Positions 1 through 9,572 of a DNA stretch of 52,068 nucleotides are shown piece after piece (position 1 is the first letter of the stretch; the number at the start of each line of letters is the position of its first letter). The translations under genes and the position numbers were made by a program. This DNA comes from Dehalococcoidales bacterium (GTDB lineage: Bacteria > Chloroflexota > Dehalococcoidia > Dehalococcoidales > CSSed11-197). Location: contig JAQUNW010000002.1 of assembly GCA_028717385.1 (NCBI GenBank), positions 67,465-119,532 of the forward strand, in the 5' to 3' direction. The notes below the pieces were generated by a model. That model did not search any database, had not been told where the DNA came from, and was given only the letters and a program-made list of their open reading frames with translations.

Positions 1-42
1 AGGGTGGTAGTTGTCCTCGCAAGCTAAAAAGCTGTTATTTAG

Positions 43-71
43 TTGCCCGCAGATACCCGTTGTGCTATTAT
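43..71 (+). promoter_or_regulatory. Putative sigma70-type promoter of pycB
   Basis: A TTGCCC hexamer at 43-48 is separated by 17 nt from TATTAT at 66-71, which carries a TG extension (TGC at 63-65). Transcription would begin near position 78 and give a leader of about 95 nt before pycB. The leader holds a short CCGCT/AGCGG inverted repeat. This suggests pycB has its own promoter. Nothing else is recognisable in bases 1-171. Confidence 0.45.
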
Positions 72-171
72 GACCGCTACAGCACTCATCAGCGGGTGTA
101 TCCCCACTCATTGTTCAGTAACCATTTGTTATATTATTTATTGGTTAATTAATTATAGAGAGGTTTCCGGG

Positions 172-2049
172 ATGGAAAGAAAAGGTATAAAAATCACCGA
201 CCTGACATTACGTGATGGGCATCAGTCACTTCTGGCAACCCGAATGCGCACTGATGATATTCTGGAAATGGCTCCTGGTATGGACAAAGCCGGCTTTTAC
301 TCCCTGGAAGTATGGGGTGGGGCCACCTTTGATGTTCCTACCCGGTTTTTGAACGAAGATCCATGGGAGCGACTGGCTAAAATAAAAAAGGCTGCTCCCA
401 ATACCCCCCTGCAGATGCTTCTTCGCGGCCAGAACCTGGTAGGCTATCGCCATTACCCAGATGATGTAGTGGTTGAATTTGTAAAACATGCAGCCAAAAC
501 CGGTGTAGACATTTTCCGTGTGTTTGATGCTTTAAACGATGAGCGCAATTTTGAACCGGCGCTTTCTACCATTAAGGAATGCGGCAAACACGCCCAGCTC
601 GCTATCAGTTATTCCCTGACTGAACGCAAGATGGGCGGACCGGTTTATAACCTCGACTACTATATTGAAAAAGCAGTCAAATTTGAGAAAATGGGCGCTG
701 ACTCCCTGTGTATCAAGGATATGGCTGGAATAATAAGCCCGGATGATGCCTATACCCTGGTAAAAGCGCTGAAAGAGAACATCAAGATACCGGTTAATAT
801 CCACAGTCATTATACGTCAGGCATGGCGTCCATGGCGTTTATGAAAGCCATTGAAGCCGGTGTTGATATGATTGACTGTTGTATAGCACCGTTCGCTCTT
901 CGTACCTCACATCCGGCAGCCGAGCCCTTTGTAGCGGCTCTGGCCGGGACCGAATATGATACCGGCATTGACCTCAATCTACTTTTCGAGCTCGGCCAGA
1001 AACTGGAAGGAATCGTGCCAAAATATCGGGATTTTATGGACAATACAAAGATGTCCTCTATCGATACTGCAGTACTGATGCACCAGGTTCCCGGCGGCAT
1101 GATTTCGAACCTCGTGTCCCAGTTGCGTGAAGCCAATGCACTGGATAGGATCAATGAGGTATATGAGGAACTGCCGAAGGTTCGAAAAGAACTCGGATAC
1201 CCGCCACTGGTTACTCCTACCAGCCAGATTGTAGGAATCCAGGCGGTGCAAAACGTTCTCTTCGGTCGTTATAAAGTGGTTTCCGCCCAGGTTAAAGACT
1301 ATGTTTATGGATTGTACGGGAGGCCACCGAGGCCAATTGATCCTGATGTTCAGAAACAGGTGCTGAAAGGTTACGAGAGGGGAGAAAAACCTATCACCTG
1401 CCGCCCGGCCGATGTGCTTGATCCTGAATTGGAATTAGCAAAGGCAGCTGTTGGAGAACTGACTGAAGATATTGGAGATGTTTTAGTATACGCACTCTAT
1501 CCAACCACTGGTTTGCGTTTCCTCAAATGGAAGTATGGCAAGGAAGTGCCGCCGCTGGAAACGGAAGGGAAGAGCCTGGAAGATATTAAAAGAGAAGATG
1601 ACCTTGTGGCCAAGGCTAAGAGCGGCAAGCTGGTGGAGGCGGGTAGTGCACAGGCGGCTGGAACATCTGGATTCAGGCATTATAATGTCTATGTTGGCGA
1701 CAATGTTTTGACCATCGGCGTCGAGGAGGTTGAGGAGGGCGCTGAGCCGCGCCAGCATATTGTAGCCATGCCTTCCCCGGTAAAGAAAGCTTCTGTTGCA
1801 GCTGATGTAGTTACTGAGCCTGAGCCAGCAGGCGACGAAACCGGTGTGCTTGCTCCAATGCCGGGAATTATTATCCGCTATGAAGTAAAAGAAGGTGATA
1901 AAGTAAAAACGGGTGACAACGTCGTAGTCCTTGAAGCTATGAAGATGGCTATCGACTTGCCTTCTCCCTGTGATGGTACTATTAAAAAATTAAACTTCAA
2001 AGGCGGCGATTATGTCGCTCGCGATGATGTTTTGGCTGTCATAGGGTAA
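172..2049 (+). CDS. pycB: Pyruvate carboxylase subunit B / oxaloacetate decarboxylase alpha-type carboxyltransferase
   Basis: 625 aa. Transfers the carboxyl group of carboxybiotin to pyruvate, giving oxaloacetate for the incomplete TCA route encoded nearby. An HMGL-like TIM barrel fills roughly residues 1-270, starting with TDLTLRDGHQS; metal-site segments DVFRVFDALND and HSHYTSGMASM are visible. A conserved carboxylase domain follows, and a C-terminal biotinyl domain carries the biotinylation motif EAMKM. The in-frame reading can be extended upstream to 43, but ATG 172 is chosen because AGAGAGG (157-163) precedes it and homology begins there. The biotin carboxylase partner (PycA) is not in the window. 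A sodium-pumping decarboxylase alpha subunit has the same architecture, but no beta or gamma subunit genes are adjacent, so pyruvate carboxylase is the better call. Confidence 0.9.
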   Translation: MERKGIKITDLTLRDGHQSLLATRMRTDDILEMAPGMDKAGFYSLEVWGGATFDVPTRFLNEDPWERLAKIKKAAPNTPLQMLLRGQNLVGYRHYPDDVVVEFVKHAAKTGVDIFRVFDALNDERNFEPALSTIKECGKHAQLAISYSLTERKMGGPVYNLDYYIEKAVKFEKMGADSLCIKDMAGIISPDDAYTLVKALKENIKIPVNIHSHYTSGMASMAFMKAIEAGVDMIDCCIAPFALRTSHPAAEPFVAALAGTEYDTGIDLNLLFELGQKLEGIVPKYRDFMDNTKMSSIDTAVLMHQVPGGMISNLVSQLREANALDRINEVYEELPKVRKELGYPPLVTPTSQIVGIQAVQNVLFGRYKVVSAQVKDYVYGLYGRPPRPIDPDVQKQVLKGYERGEKPITCRPADVLDPELELAKAAVGELTEDIGDVLVYALYPTTGLRFLKWKYGKEVPPLETEGKSLEDIKREDDLVAKAKSGKLVEAGSAQAAGTSGFRHYNVYVGDNVLTIGVEEVEEGAEPRQHIVAMPSPVKKASVAADVVTEPEPAGDETGVLAPMPGIIIRYEVKEGDKVKTGDNVVVLEAMKMAIDLPSPCDGTIKKLNFKGGDYVARDDVLAVIG

Positions 2050-2097
2050 TTAATTTATCTGATTTTGTTAATTAATATATGAGGATGGAAACTACGA

Positions 2098-3351
2098 TTG
2101 GGTAAAACTCTTGCAGAGAAAATACTTTCAGAAAAATCCGGCGGTTCGCGCAAGGCTGGTGATATAGCTATCTCGCGTGTTGATTTGGCTTTCGTCCAAG
2201 ATACCACTGGTCCGCTGACGATACGGGCTTTCAGAGAAGCCGGCTTTTGCGAGCTTGCCAACCACGAAAAGACCGTGTTGTTTTTAGACCATGCTGCTCC
2301 CAGCCCAAACTGGCAGCTTTCAAATGACCATGTGTTTATGCGCTCATTCGCCAGGGAGACAGGATGTATTCTTTCTGATGTTGGAGAAGGAGTCTGCCAC
2401 CAGATAGTGGCAGAAAAGCTGGCTAAACCTGGTGATGTGATAGTAGGAGCTGATTCTCACACAGTTACTGCTGGTGGACTTGGTGCTTTTGCTACCGGAA
2501 TGGGTTCTTCGGACGTTGCTGTTGCATTTGCTCTTGGTAAAACCTGGTTCAGGGTTCCGGATACCCTCTTTATTGAGCTTGCCGGTAAATTATTCCCCGG
2601 AGTGTACGCCAAGGACCTGATCTTGCATCTTATAGGTAAGATAGGAGCTGACGGAGCGACCTACAAGGCGCTCGAGTTTGGCGGAGGCGGCATAAGCAAA
2701 ATGCCGGTTACCGATCGTCTTACTATTGCAAACATGGCGGTAGAAGCTGGCGCTAAGGTTGGCCTGTTTCCCTCGGATGAAATGACCTACGAATATCTTA
2801 AAAGTCTGGGGCGAGAAAAGGACTATAAGCCTCTTTCTCCAGACTCTGATGCTGAATACGTAGAAAGAAAAAAGATAGATCTGGCTAGTCTTGAGCCGAC
2901 AGTATCCCAACCTCATACTGTAGATAATACTGCTCTTGCCAAAGATCTCAACAATATAATTATAGATCAGGTTGTAATCGGCACCTGCACTAATGGTCGC
3001 TTGGAAGATTTGGAAATTGCAGCGTCTATATTGAAAGGCCGGCGCCGTCACTCCCGTACAAGGCTAATTATCGGGCCAGCGTCACCCAAGGTGCTTAGAG
3101 AAGGCGTAAAAAAGGGCTATATTGATACATTGCTTGCTGCCGGAGCGATTATACTGCCTCCTGGTTGTGGACCTTGTCTTGGTCTTCACCAGGGTGCTCT
3201 TGGGGATGGGGAAGTATGTCTTTCCACGGCCAACCGCAATTTTAAGGGACGAATGGGTAATCCCAAAGGGAACATTTACCTTGCCAGCACTGCTACTGCA
3301 GCAGCCTCGGCTATAACCGGTAAAATTACTGATCCGAGGGAGATGCTGTAA
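2098..3351 (+). CDS. Aconitase / 3-isopropylmalate dehydratase family, large subunit
   Basis: 417 aa. Member of the two-subunit LeuC/homoaconitase family, which isomerises hydroxy-di/tricarboxylic acids with a [4Fe-4S] cluster. The three cluster ligands are seen as Cys297 (GTCTNGR) and Cys357/Cys360 (PGCGPCLG). ADSHTVTAGGLGAFATG is the family substrate/Fe-S motif. The start is TTG; a nearby ATG at 2080 is in another frame and stops at once, and GAGG at 2081-2084 is a somewhat distant Shine-Dalgarno. The stop overlaps the small-subunit start by 1 nt (TAATG). The neighbouring isocitrate dehydrogenase and the Re-citrate synthase in the window argue for citrate-to-isocitrate isomerisation, i.e. 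aconitase. Leucine-pathway isopropylmalate isomerase is the alternative; no other leu genes are nearby. Confidence 0.88.
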   Translation: MGKTLAEKILSEKSGGSRKAGDIAISRVDLAFVQDTTGPLTIRAFREAGFCELANHEKTVLFLDHAAPSPNWQLSNDHVFMRSFARETGCILSDVGEGVCHQIVAEKLAKPGDVIVGADSHTVTAGGLGAFATGMGSSDVAVAFALGKTWFRVPDTLFIELAGKLFPGVYAKDLILHLIGKIGADGATYKALEFGGGGISKMPVTDRLTIANMAVEAGAKVGLFPSDEMTYEYLKSLGREKDYKPLSPDSDAEYVERKKIDLASLEPTVSQPHTVDNTALAKDLNNIIIDQVVIGTCTNGRLEDLEIAASILKGRRRHSRTRLIIGPASPKVLREGVKKGYIDTLLAAGAIILPPGCGPCLGLHQGALGDGEVCLSTANRNFKGRMGNPKGNIYLASTATAAASAITGKITDPREML

Positions 3352-3845
3352 TGTTAAAAGGAAAAGCCTTTAAATTTGGCGATAATATTTCAACTGATCA
3401 CATCGTACCCGGTCGACTTGCCCATTTGCGCTCCAACCTGCCGGAATTGGCAAAGCATGTACTTGAAGACGCTGACCCCAATTTTGCCACGAATGTTAAA
3501 CCGGGAGATTTTGTAGTGGGTGGTTCCAATTTTGGGCTCGGTTCCAGCCGGGAACATGCCCCCCTGGTTATTAAAATGGCAGGGGTGAGTGCAGTCCTGG
3601 CCAAATCGGTGGCACGTATTTTCTTCCGGAATGCTATTAACCGTGGCCTTCCAGTGTTGATTTGTGATACAGATAATATATCAGATGGTGATGAACTTGA
3701 AGTTGATATGGAGGCGGGGAGGATAAAGAACCTTACCAGCGGTAAAGTCATTGCTTTCAAGCCAATACCCGCTTTTATGCTGAGCATTCTAAACGAGGGT
3801 GGTTTGGTGCCCTATATCACCAAACATGGCGATTTTAAAGCCTAG
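3351..3845 (+). CDS. Aconitase / 3-isopropylmalate dehydratase family, small subunit
   Basis: 164 aa. Swivelling small subunit that closes the active site of the large subunit encoded just upstream (1-nt overlap, GAGGGAG at 3336-3342 as Shine-Dalgarno). Typical features are STDHIVPG near residues 14-21, the serine motif NFGLGSSREHAP, and ARIFFRNAINRGLP. The substrate-recognition loop, YLRM in isopropylmalate isomerases and YLRT in methanogen homoaconitase as I recall, reads LAHLRSN here (residues 23-29), so it departs from both. That fits a different substrate such as citrate/isocitrate, but this is inference from loop sequence plus context. Confidence 0.87.
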   Translation: MLKGKAFKFGDNISTDHIVPGRLAHLRSNLPELAKHVLEDADPNFATNVKPGDFVVGGSNFGLGSSREHAPLVIKMAGVSAVLAKSVARIFFRNAINRGLPVLICDTDNISDGDELEVDMEAGRIKNLTSGKVIAFKPIPAFMLSILNEGGLVPYITKHGDFKA

Positions 3846-3873
3846 TTTAACGAATTCAGGAGGAATTTTTCCT

Positions 3874-4953
3874 ATGACGTATAATATTACCCTGATTCCC
3901 GGAGATGGTATTGGGCCGGAGCTGACCGAAGCTACTATACGAGTGTTGGAGGCTACCGGGATTAAATTTAAATGGGATATAGTCAATGCCGGAGTTGATG
4001 TAATAGGAGAATATGGGACCCCGCTTCCTGAACATGTTATCGAATCAATCCGGAAAAATCGGGTTGCACTCAAGGGGCCTATTACCACACCAGTGGGGTA
4101 TGGGTTCAGGAGTGTAAATGTATCACTCAGAAAAATCCTTGATCTGTACACCTGTCTGCGTCCCTGTAAAAGCTATGCCGGTACACCCACATATTTTAAT
4201 AATGTAGATATTGTAATTGTACGGGAAAACACTGAAGACCTTTATGCTGGCATTGAGTTTGAGCAGGGCAAGAGTGAAACTGCTGAGATAATTCAGATGG
4301 TGGAAAAACTTACCGGTAATCAGCTGCGTAAAGACTCGGGTATTTCCATTAAGCCTATTTCTGTAACTGGAACCGAACGGATCGCCCGGTTTGCATTTGA
4401 ATATGCTCGTAAGAACAATCGGAAAAAAGTCACCGCGTTGCACAAAGCTAATATCATGAAATACTCTGACGGGCTATTTCTGGCCGTTGCCAGGGAAGTA
4501 GCGCAGAAGTATCCCGATATCGAGTTTGAAGATCGTATCATCGATAATATGACCATGCAGATGGTAAAAAATCCTGCCCAGTTTGATGTCCTTCTTTGCC
4601 CCAATCTTTACGGGGATATCATCTCTGATCTTGGTGCAGGCTTGATTGGCGGTCTGGGGCTAGCCCCGGGAGCTAACATTGGTGATGAGGCGGCTTTATT
4701 CGAGCCGACTCATGGTAGTGCCCCCAAATATAAAGGGATGAACAAGGTAAATCCGATGGCCCAAATGCTTTCCGGAGTTATGATGCTCAAGCATTTAAAG
4801 GAAAACGAAGCCGCAGAAAGAATAGAAAAAGCAATTGCCGCGGTTGTCAGGGAGGGCAAAAGTATCACTTACGACCTTCTTCCGGAAGAACGGCGCAATC
4901 AGGCGGTCGGGACCTCCCAGGTTGCTGATGCCATTATAGAGAAACTGGGGTAG
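3874..4953 (+). CDS. icd: Isocitrate dehydrogenase (probably NADP-dependent)
   Basis: 359 aa. Oxidative decarboxylation of isocitrate to 2-oxoglutarate, the glutamate precursor. The substrate motif SVNVSLRKILDLYTCLRP has the IDH-type serine. The catalytic lysine lies in HKANIMKYSDG. The cofactor loop HGSAPKYKGMNKVNP carries Lys-Tyr and Val at the positions of E. coli Lys344/Tyr345/Val351, the NADP determinants; NAD enzymes usually have Asp-Ile and Ala there. The start is ATG 3874 because of a perfect AGGAGG at 3858-3863; the reading frame is open upstream to 3799, inside the preceding gene, but that extension has no family match. Same operon as the aconitase subunits and mdh (4-nt gap to mdh). 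Confidence 0.92.
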   Translation: MTYNITLIPGDGIGPELTEATIRVLEATGIKFKWDIVNAGVDVIGEYGTPLPEHVIESIRKNRVALKGPITTPVGYGFRSVNVSLRKILDLYTCLRPCKSYAGTPTYFNNVDIVIVRENTEDLYAGIEFEQGKSETAEIIQMVEKLTGNQLRKDSGISIKPISVTGTERIARFAFEYARKNNRKKVTALHKANIMKYSDGLFLAVAREVAQKYPDIEFEDRIIDNMTMQMVKNPAQFDVLLCPNLYGDIISDLGAGLIGGLGLAPGANIGDEAALFEPTHGSAPKYKGMNKVNPMAQMLSGVMMLKHLKENEAAERIEKAIAAVVREGKSITYDLLPEERRNQAVGTSQVADAIIEKLG

Positions 4954-4957
4954 AAGA

Positions 4958-5884
4958 ATGCCAAAAGTAAGTATTATTGGTGCTGGAAATGTCGGCGCTA
5001 CAGCTGCACAGAGACTTTTAGAAAAGAACCTCTGTGATGTAGTTCTACTGGATATCGTGGAAGGCCTGCCGCAGGGCAAAGCCCTGGATATGGCTCATTC
5101 AGCTCATATCCTGGGATTAACTCACCATATTTCCGGGACTAACGATTACCTGGATACTGCCGGCTCGGATATTGTCATTATCACGTCCGGTGCGGCACGC
5201 AAGCCTGGCATGACACGTGACCAGCTAGTAGGAATTAATGTAAAAATTGTCGGTGAAGTGGTGGAAAAGGCGGCAGCGGTATCTCCGCAGGCAATATTAC
5301 TGGTGGTGACCAATCCAGTAGATGTTATGACCTACCTGGCAATTAAGAAGAGCGGATTTGGGCCCAGACGCGTGATTGGGCTTTCTGGGGTTTTAGATAG
5401 TTCTCGTTTGGCTTACCTCATTTCCCGCGAGCTCAACGTACCTGTTACCGATGTTACCGCATATGTCTGGGGTGAACATGGCCAGCAAATGGTGGTTATC
5501 CCCCGATTGAATACTGTTAGAGGGATTCCGATTACTAAAATGCTTCCGAACAATATTATTTCCAATTTGGTACAACGCACAGTCGGTTCGGGTGCTGAAG
5601 TAGTTGAACTGCTCAAGAGTTCCAGCGCTTACTATGCGCCCTCTGCAGCTGTGATACGTATGGCTGAAGCTATTCTGAAAGATTCACACGAAGTATTGCC
5701 CTGTGCAGCTTACCTGGATGGGGAGTATGGTCTGAGCGATGTAGTTTGCGGAGTACCGGTTAAGTTGGGTAGAAACGGTCTGGAGAGTATAATCGAAATT
5801 GATTTGACTCCTGAAGAACGCAGGCAATTGGCTCAATCTGCCAGTACTATCAGAAAGATGGTTATCGACTCCGGTTTAGCATAA
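4958..5884 (+). CDS. mdh: Malate dehydrogenase (LDH-like family)
   Basis: 308 aa. NAD-dependent interconversion of malate and oxaloacetate. The Rossmann motif GAGNVG is at the N-terminus and the Asp of LLDIVEG favours NAD. The substrate loop AARKPGMTRDQL has Arg where lactate dehydrogenases have Gln, which identifies malate specificity. The NPVD motif and the catalytic GEHG are present. It follows icd with a 4-nt gap, so it is the last gene of the pyruvate-carboxylase-to-malate cluster. No clear terminator follows within 5885-5990. Confidence 0.93.
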   Translation: MPKVSIIGAGNVGATAAQRLLEKNLCDVVLLDIVEGLPQGKALDMAHSAHILGLTHHISGTNDYLDTAGSDIVIITSGAARKPGMTRDQLVGINVKIVGEVVEKAAAVSPQAILLVVTNPVDVMTYLAIKKSGFGPRRVIGLSGVLDSSRLAYLISRELNVPVTDVTAYVWGEHGQQMVVIPRLNTVRGIPITKMLPNNIISNLVQRTVGSGAEVVELLKSSSAYYAPSAAVIRMAEAILKDSHEVLPCAAYLDGEYGLSDVVCGVPVKLGRNGLESIIEIDLTPEERRQLAQSASTIRKMVIDSGLA

Positions 5885-5995
5885 TCCCCTTGCCGTTGGC
5901 TTTCGGTTAATAAAAAAGCTGGCAATAACTCCTATTAATTCTATCTATCTTGAATGGGACAAGCGCATCAAGCGATCTTTGCCTGTCTGGTTATC

Positions 5996-6004
5996 TGGTA
6001 TAAT
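5996..6004 (+). promoter_or_regulatory. Extended -10 promoter of polA, near-leaderless
   Basis: TGG immediately followed by a perfect TATAAT (5999-6004). Only 6 nt separate the box from the polA ATG at 6011, so the transcript would begin at or next to the start codon. No Shine-Dalgarno is visible. TTGCCT at 5979-5984 is at a short 14-nt spacing and may be a weak -35. Confidence 0.6.
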
Positions 6005-6010
6005 AAGTTT

Positions 6011-8761
6011 ATGTCGAATAATAAACTGGTTCTTTTTGATGGCAATGCTCTGATTCATCGCGCTTATCATGCCCTTCCCCCTCTCACTGACAGAAGTGGA
6101 GAGATAGTAAACGCAGTGTATGGTTTCACCTCTATGCTGCTTAAGGTGTTAGAGGAAATAGATCCCGAATATGCCGCGGTTGCTTTTGATAAAAAAGCCC
6201 CTACCTTTCGTCATAAGATCTCTGACGTATACAAAGCTAATCGACCGGAGACTCCCGAGGATTTAGCCCCCCAATTTGATAAAGTTCGTCATTTGGTAAA
6301 GGCTTTTAACCTACCCCTTTTTGAGATGGACGGATTCGAAGCCGATGATATTCTTGGAACTCTCAGTAATCAGGCAAAAAATACCGGGGTTGAAGTAATC
6401 ATAGTCACCGGAGACGCTGATGTCATGCAATTAGTGAGTCCGGGTGTAAGGATTTTATACCCAAAAACAGGCCGTCAATTTAGTGACACTATTCTTTATG
6501 GAGAAGAAGAAGTTGAAGCAAAATTCGGGGTAAAGCCTGAACTGGTAGCGGATTATAAAGCCCTGGTGGGGGATGCATCTGATAATATTCGTGGCGTGCC
6601 GGGTATTGGTCCAAAAACAGCGGTAAAACTCCTCAATGATTATGGTGGAATTGAGGAAATTTACCGCAACATTACGAAAATTGAACCGCAAAGAATCAGG
6701 CAATTGCTAACCGAAAACGAGAGAGCTGCGCGCGAGAGCAGAGTTCTTGCGACAATCGTCATCGACATGCCCCTGGTTTTGGATTTAAAACAATGCCGCC
6801 TTCGCCAATATGACCGAAGTCAGGTGATTGAACTCTTTCAGCGCCTTGCCTTTTCCAGCCTTATTGGCAAGCTGCCTGAGCAGGAACAGGAGCAAGAGTA
6901 CGGCGGAGGCTTGAATAGCACCCAAGCTATGGTCGAAAGCAATAAACCTGATAAATGTGAATATACTGTAGTAAACACCCCCGACCTACTGGAAAAACTG
7001 GTTGGCGATCTGGCAAAGTCAGGCAGCTTTGCCTTTGATACCGAAACTACAGGGCTTGATTTGGCTAACTCCCCTGTTGTTGGCGTTTCATTTTCATGTA
7101 TGCCGGGAAAAGCCTGTTATATTCCGGTTGGACATGTTGGTTGGGAACAAATCAGTCAGCTGGATACCCGAGAAGTGTCCAGGGTTTTAAAACCGGTTAT
7201 GGAAGATCAATCAGTAAAAAAAATTGCCCATAACGCCAAGTTTGATATTGAAGCACTCGCCGGTCTGGGCATTGAAGTGAGCGGCTTGTCTTTCGATACC
7301 ATGGTTGCTGCACATCTCCTGGGGGAAAAAGCTCTTGGCCTGAAAGAACTGGCCTTTAATCGGCTTGGCGTAGAAATGACTCATCTGAAAGAGATCATTG
7401 GTACCGGCTCAAAGCAGATCAACATGAGTCAGGTGGAGGTTTCGGCTGCTTCTGAATATGCCTGTGCGGATGCTGATATCACCCTTCGTCTTGCTGAAAT
7501 ATTTACCAGAGAACTTAAAGAACAACAGCTTTATACACTATTTACGGATGTTGAAATGCCCTTGCTTCCGGTGCTTATCAGTATGGAGCAAGCCGGGATT
7601 TTATTGGATACCCGTCTTTTAGATGATCTTTCGCATCGATTGGCAAAGCGACTCATTGAACTTGAAGCTAGTATCTATAACGATACCGGTCATCGTTTTA
7701 ATATAAACTCTCCCCGCCAGTTGGGACAGGTGTTGTTTGATGACTTGAAGCTGCTAGGTGGAAGAAAAACAAAGAGTGGTTATTCTACTGATGCCGCTGT
7801 ACTGGAATCCCTCAAGGGTGCTCATCCGGTTGTAGATAAAGTAATTGAATTTCGTACACTTGCCAAATTGAAGACAACCTATATCGACGCTCTTCCTGGT
7901 ATGGTAAATCCTTCCACCAGCCGGCTGCATACCAGTTTTAATCAGACTCGCACTGCCACCGGCAGGCTGTCGTCATCCGATCCGAATCTGCAAAATATTC
8001 CGGTACGTGGAGAGCTCGGCCGCGAGATTCGACAGGCATTTATTGCACCGGAAGGTTCGGTTTTACTATCGGGCGATTATTCCCAGATTGATCTTAGGGC
8101 ACTGGCACATCTGTCTGGTGATCCGGTTTTGGTAGACACCTTTAAACGCAATGAAGACGTTCACACTGCTACTGCAATGCAGCTGTTTGGAGTTGGAGGC
8201 GTTGAAGTGACTCCGGATATGAGGCGTCTTGCCAAGACGGTCAATTTTGGTGTCATATATGGTATGAGTGGTTATGGTCTTGAACAGGCCACTGAGTTGA
8301 GCCGCCAGGAAGCAGAACAATTTATCGCTACATATTTTGAAAAATATCCCGGGATCAAAAAGTACCTGGAAGAGACCAAAGAACTTGCACGTAGTCAGGG
8401 TTATGTACAGACAGTTCTTGGCCGCAGGCGCATGATTCCGGAGATTAACTCACCCAATCGTAATATCCGGGAAGCGGCTGAGCGTATGGCAATTAACATG
8501 CCAGTTCAGGGCACATCTGCAGATATAGTCAAGGTTGCGATGATCAACCTTGATCGTGAAATTCACAATCGTGGTTTGAGCACCCGGATGCTTCTCCAGG
8601 TTCATGACGAGCTGATTTTTGAGGTGCCTGAAGGAGAAATCGGATCAGTATCAAAGATGGTTCAGGGTTGTATGGCCAGTGCCATCAAGCTGGACGTTCC
8701 CGTAAAGGTGGATCTCAAGGCTGGCAAAAACTGGGGAGATATGGAGTCATTGGGTGCCTGA
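6011..8761 (+). CDS. polA: DNA polymerase I
   Basis: 916 aa. Repair and Okazaki-fragment-processing polymerase. Domain order: 5'-3' exonuclease/FEN domain (about 1-290; DGNALIHRAYHA, ADDILGTL, GDASDNIRGVPGIGPKTA), 3'-5' exonuclease domain (DTETTGLD, AHNAKFDIEAL, YACADADITLRL), polymerase palm and fingers (DYSQIDLRALAH motif A, RLAKTVNFGVIYGMSGYGL, VHDELIFEVP motif C). The 3'-5' proofreading Asp/Glu residues are intact, so proofreading is likely active. ATG 6011 is chosen over upstream in-frame codons because homology begins at MSNNKLVLFDG and the promoter box ends 6 nt before. The stop overlaps mutM by 8 nt, linking polymerase and base-excision glycosylase in one operon. Confidence 0.96.
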   Translation: MSNNKLVLFDGNALIHRAYHALPPLTDRSGEIVNAVYGFTSMLLKVLEEIDPEYAAVAFDKKAPTFRHKISDVYKANRPETPEDLAPQFDKVRHLVKAFNLPLFEMDGFEADDILGTLSNQAKNTGVEVIIVTGDADVMQLVSPGVRILYPKTGRQFSDTILYGEEEVEAKFGVKPELVADYKALVGDASDNIRGVPGIGPKTAVKLLNDYGGIEEIYRNITKIEPQRIRQLLTENERAARESRVLATIVIDMPLVLDLKQCRLRQYDRSQVIELFQRLAFSSLIGKLPEQEQEQEYGGGLNSTQAMVESNKPDKCEYTVVNTPDLLEKLVGDLAKSGSFAFDTETTGLDLANSPVVGVSFSCMPGKACYIPVGHVGWEQISQLDTREVSRVLKPVMEDQSVKKIAHNAKFDIEALAGLGIEVSGLSFDTMVAAHLLGEKALGLKELAFNRLGVEMTHLKEIIGTGSKQINMSQVEVSAASEYACADADITLRLAEIFTRELKEQQLYTLFTDVEMPLLPVLISMEQAGILLDTRLLDDLSHRLAKRLIELEASIYNDTGHRFNINSPRQLGQVLFDDLKLLGGRKTKSGYSTDAAVLESLKGAHPVVDKVIEFRTLAKLKTTYIDALPGMVNPSTSRLHTSFNQTRTATGRLSSSDPNLQNIPVRGELGREIRQAFIAPEGSVLLSGDYSQIDLRALAHLSGDPVLVDTFKRNEDVHTATAMQLFGVGGVEVTPDMRRLAKTVNFGVIYGMSGYGLEQATELSRQEAEQFIATYFEKYPGIKKYLEETKELARSQGYVQTVLGRRRMIPEINSPNRNIREAAERMAINMPVQGTSADIVKVAMINLDREIHNRGLSTRMLLQVHDELIFEVPEGEIGSVSKMVQGCMASAIKLDVPVKVDLKAGKNWGDMESLGA

Positions 8762-9572
8762 GCTTCCGGAAGTTGAAACTATTCGCCGGGAGTTATTGCC
8801 GTTAGTTATTGGACGGCGGATTGTCGGAGTAGAACCGTTTTGGGATAAAACACTCAAGGGTGCAAACGCTGCCGATTTTAATAAACTTTTTGCCGGCCGC
8901 GTTATTAATAGTCTTGAAAGACGAGGAAAATATCTCATTTTTAAGTTGGAAGACGACAAATGTTTTTCAATTCACTTCAGGATGACCGGCTCAATAATCA
9001 CTGGTGCTGGTGATGGAAACCTGCCTCGTTATTGCCGGGCGATAATCAGGCTGGATGGGAAACTCTCCCTGTTTTTTATCGATCCCCGCAAATTTGGCTG
9101 CATTGAAGTCCTTGATAGCTGTGATAGCGCTCTTTCCAGATTGGGCCCCGAACCGCTGGATGACTCATTTAGTCCGGAAATGCTTGAAAAAATACTATCA
9201 GGCCGCAAGACCCCGATCAAATCGGCGCTTTTAAACCAGCATAATATTGCCGGTATAGGTAACATGTACGCTGATGAAGCCCTTTTTCAGGCGCGTATTC
9301 ATCCTCTCAGGCCTGCTGACAAAATCAGCAGTGAAGAAGTCCAATTGCTTTATGATGCAATCAGATCTGTGTTAACGCAAGCTATAGAGCGCAAGGGGGC
9401 GACAGTATCCGATTATACTCGCCCGGGAGGAGAAGCTGGCAGGGCACAGGACGACTTTTGCGTTGCCCATCGGCGTGGTTGTAATTGTCCTCTTTGCAAT
9501 AATCCGATTGAAAGAACGGTAGTTGGCCAGCGTGGGACTTATTTTTGTCCGGTGTGTCAGCCCCGGGGCTGA
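8754..9572 (+). CDS. mutM: Formamidopyrimidine-DNA glycosylase
   Basis: 272 aa. Removes 8-oxoguanine and formamidopyrimidines and nicks the abasic site. The N-terminus MPELPEVE gives the catalytic Pro (after Met removal) and Glu. The H2TH region contains NQHNIAGIGNMYADEAL. The C-terminal zinc finger shows CPLC and CPVC pairs with the DNA-binding Arg between. Start is GTG inside the polA end, with GGAG at 8743-8746 (7-nt spacing). The last codons and stop lie in a 26-bp perfect palindrome. Confidence 0.95.
   Translation: MPELPEVETIRRELLPLVIGRRIVGVEPFWDKTLKGANAADFNKLFAGRVINSLERRGKYLIFKLEDDKCFSIHFRMTGSIITGAGDGNLPRYCRAIIRLDGKLSLFFIDPRKFGCIEVLDSCDSALSRLGPEPLDDSFSPEMLEKILSGRKTPIKSALLNQHNIAGIGNMYADEALFQARIHPLRPADKISSEEVQLLYDAIRSVLTQAIERKGATVSDYTRPGGEAGRAQDDFCVAHRRGCNCPLCNNPIERTVVGQRGTYFCPVCQPRG

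Noticed and set aside
2590-3051. 153-codon minus-strand open frame
   Set aside because: Lies wholly inside the aconitase large-subunit gene, and its sequence has no domain character; the forward frame has all family motifs.
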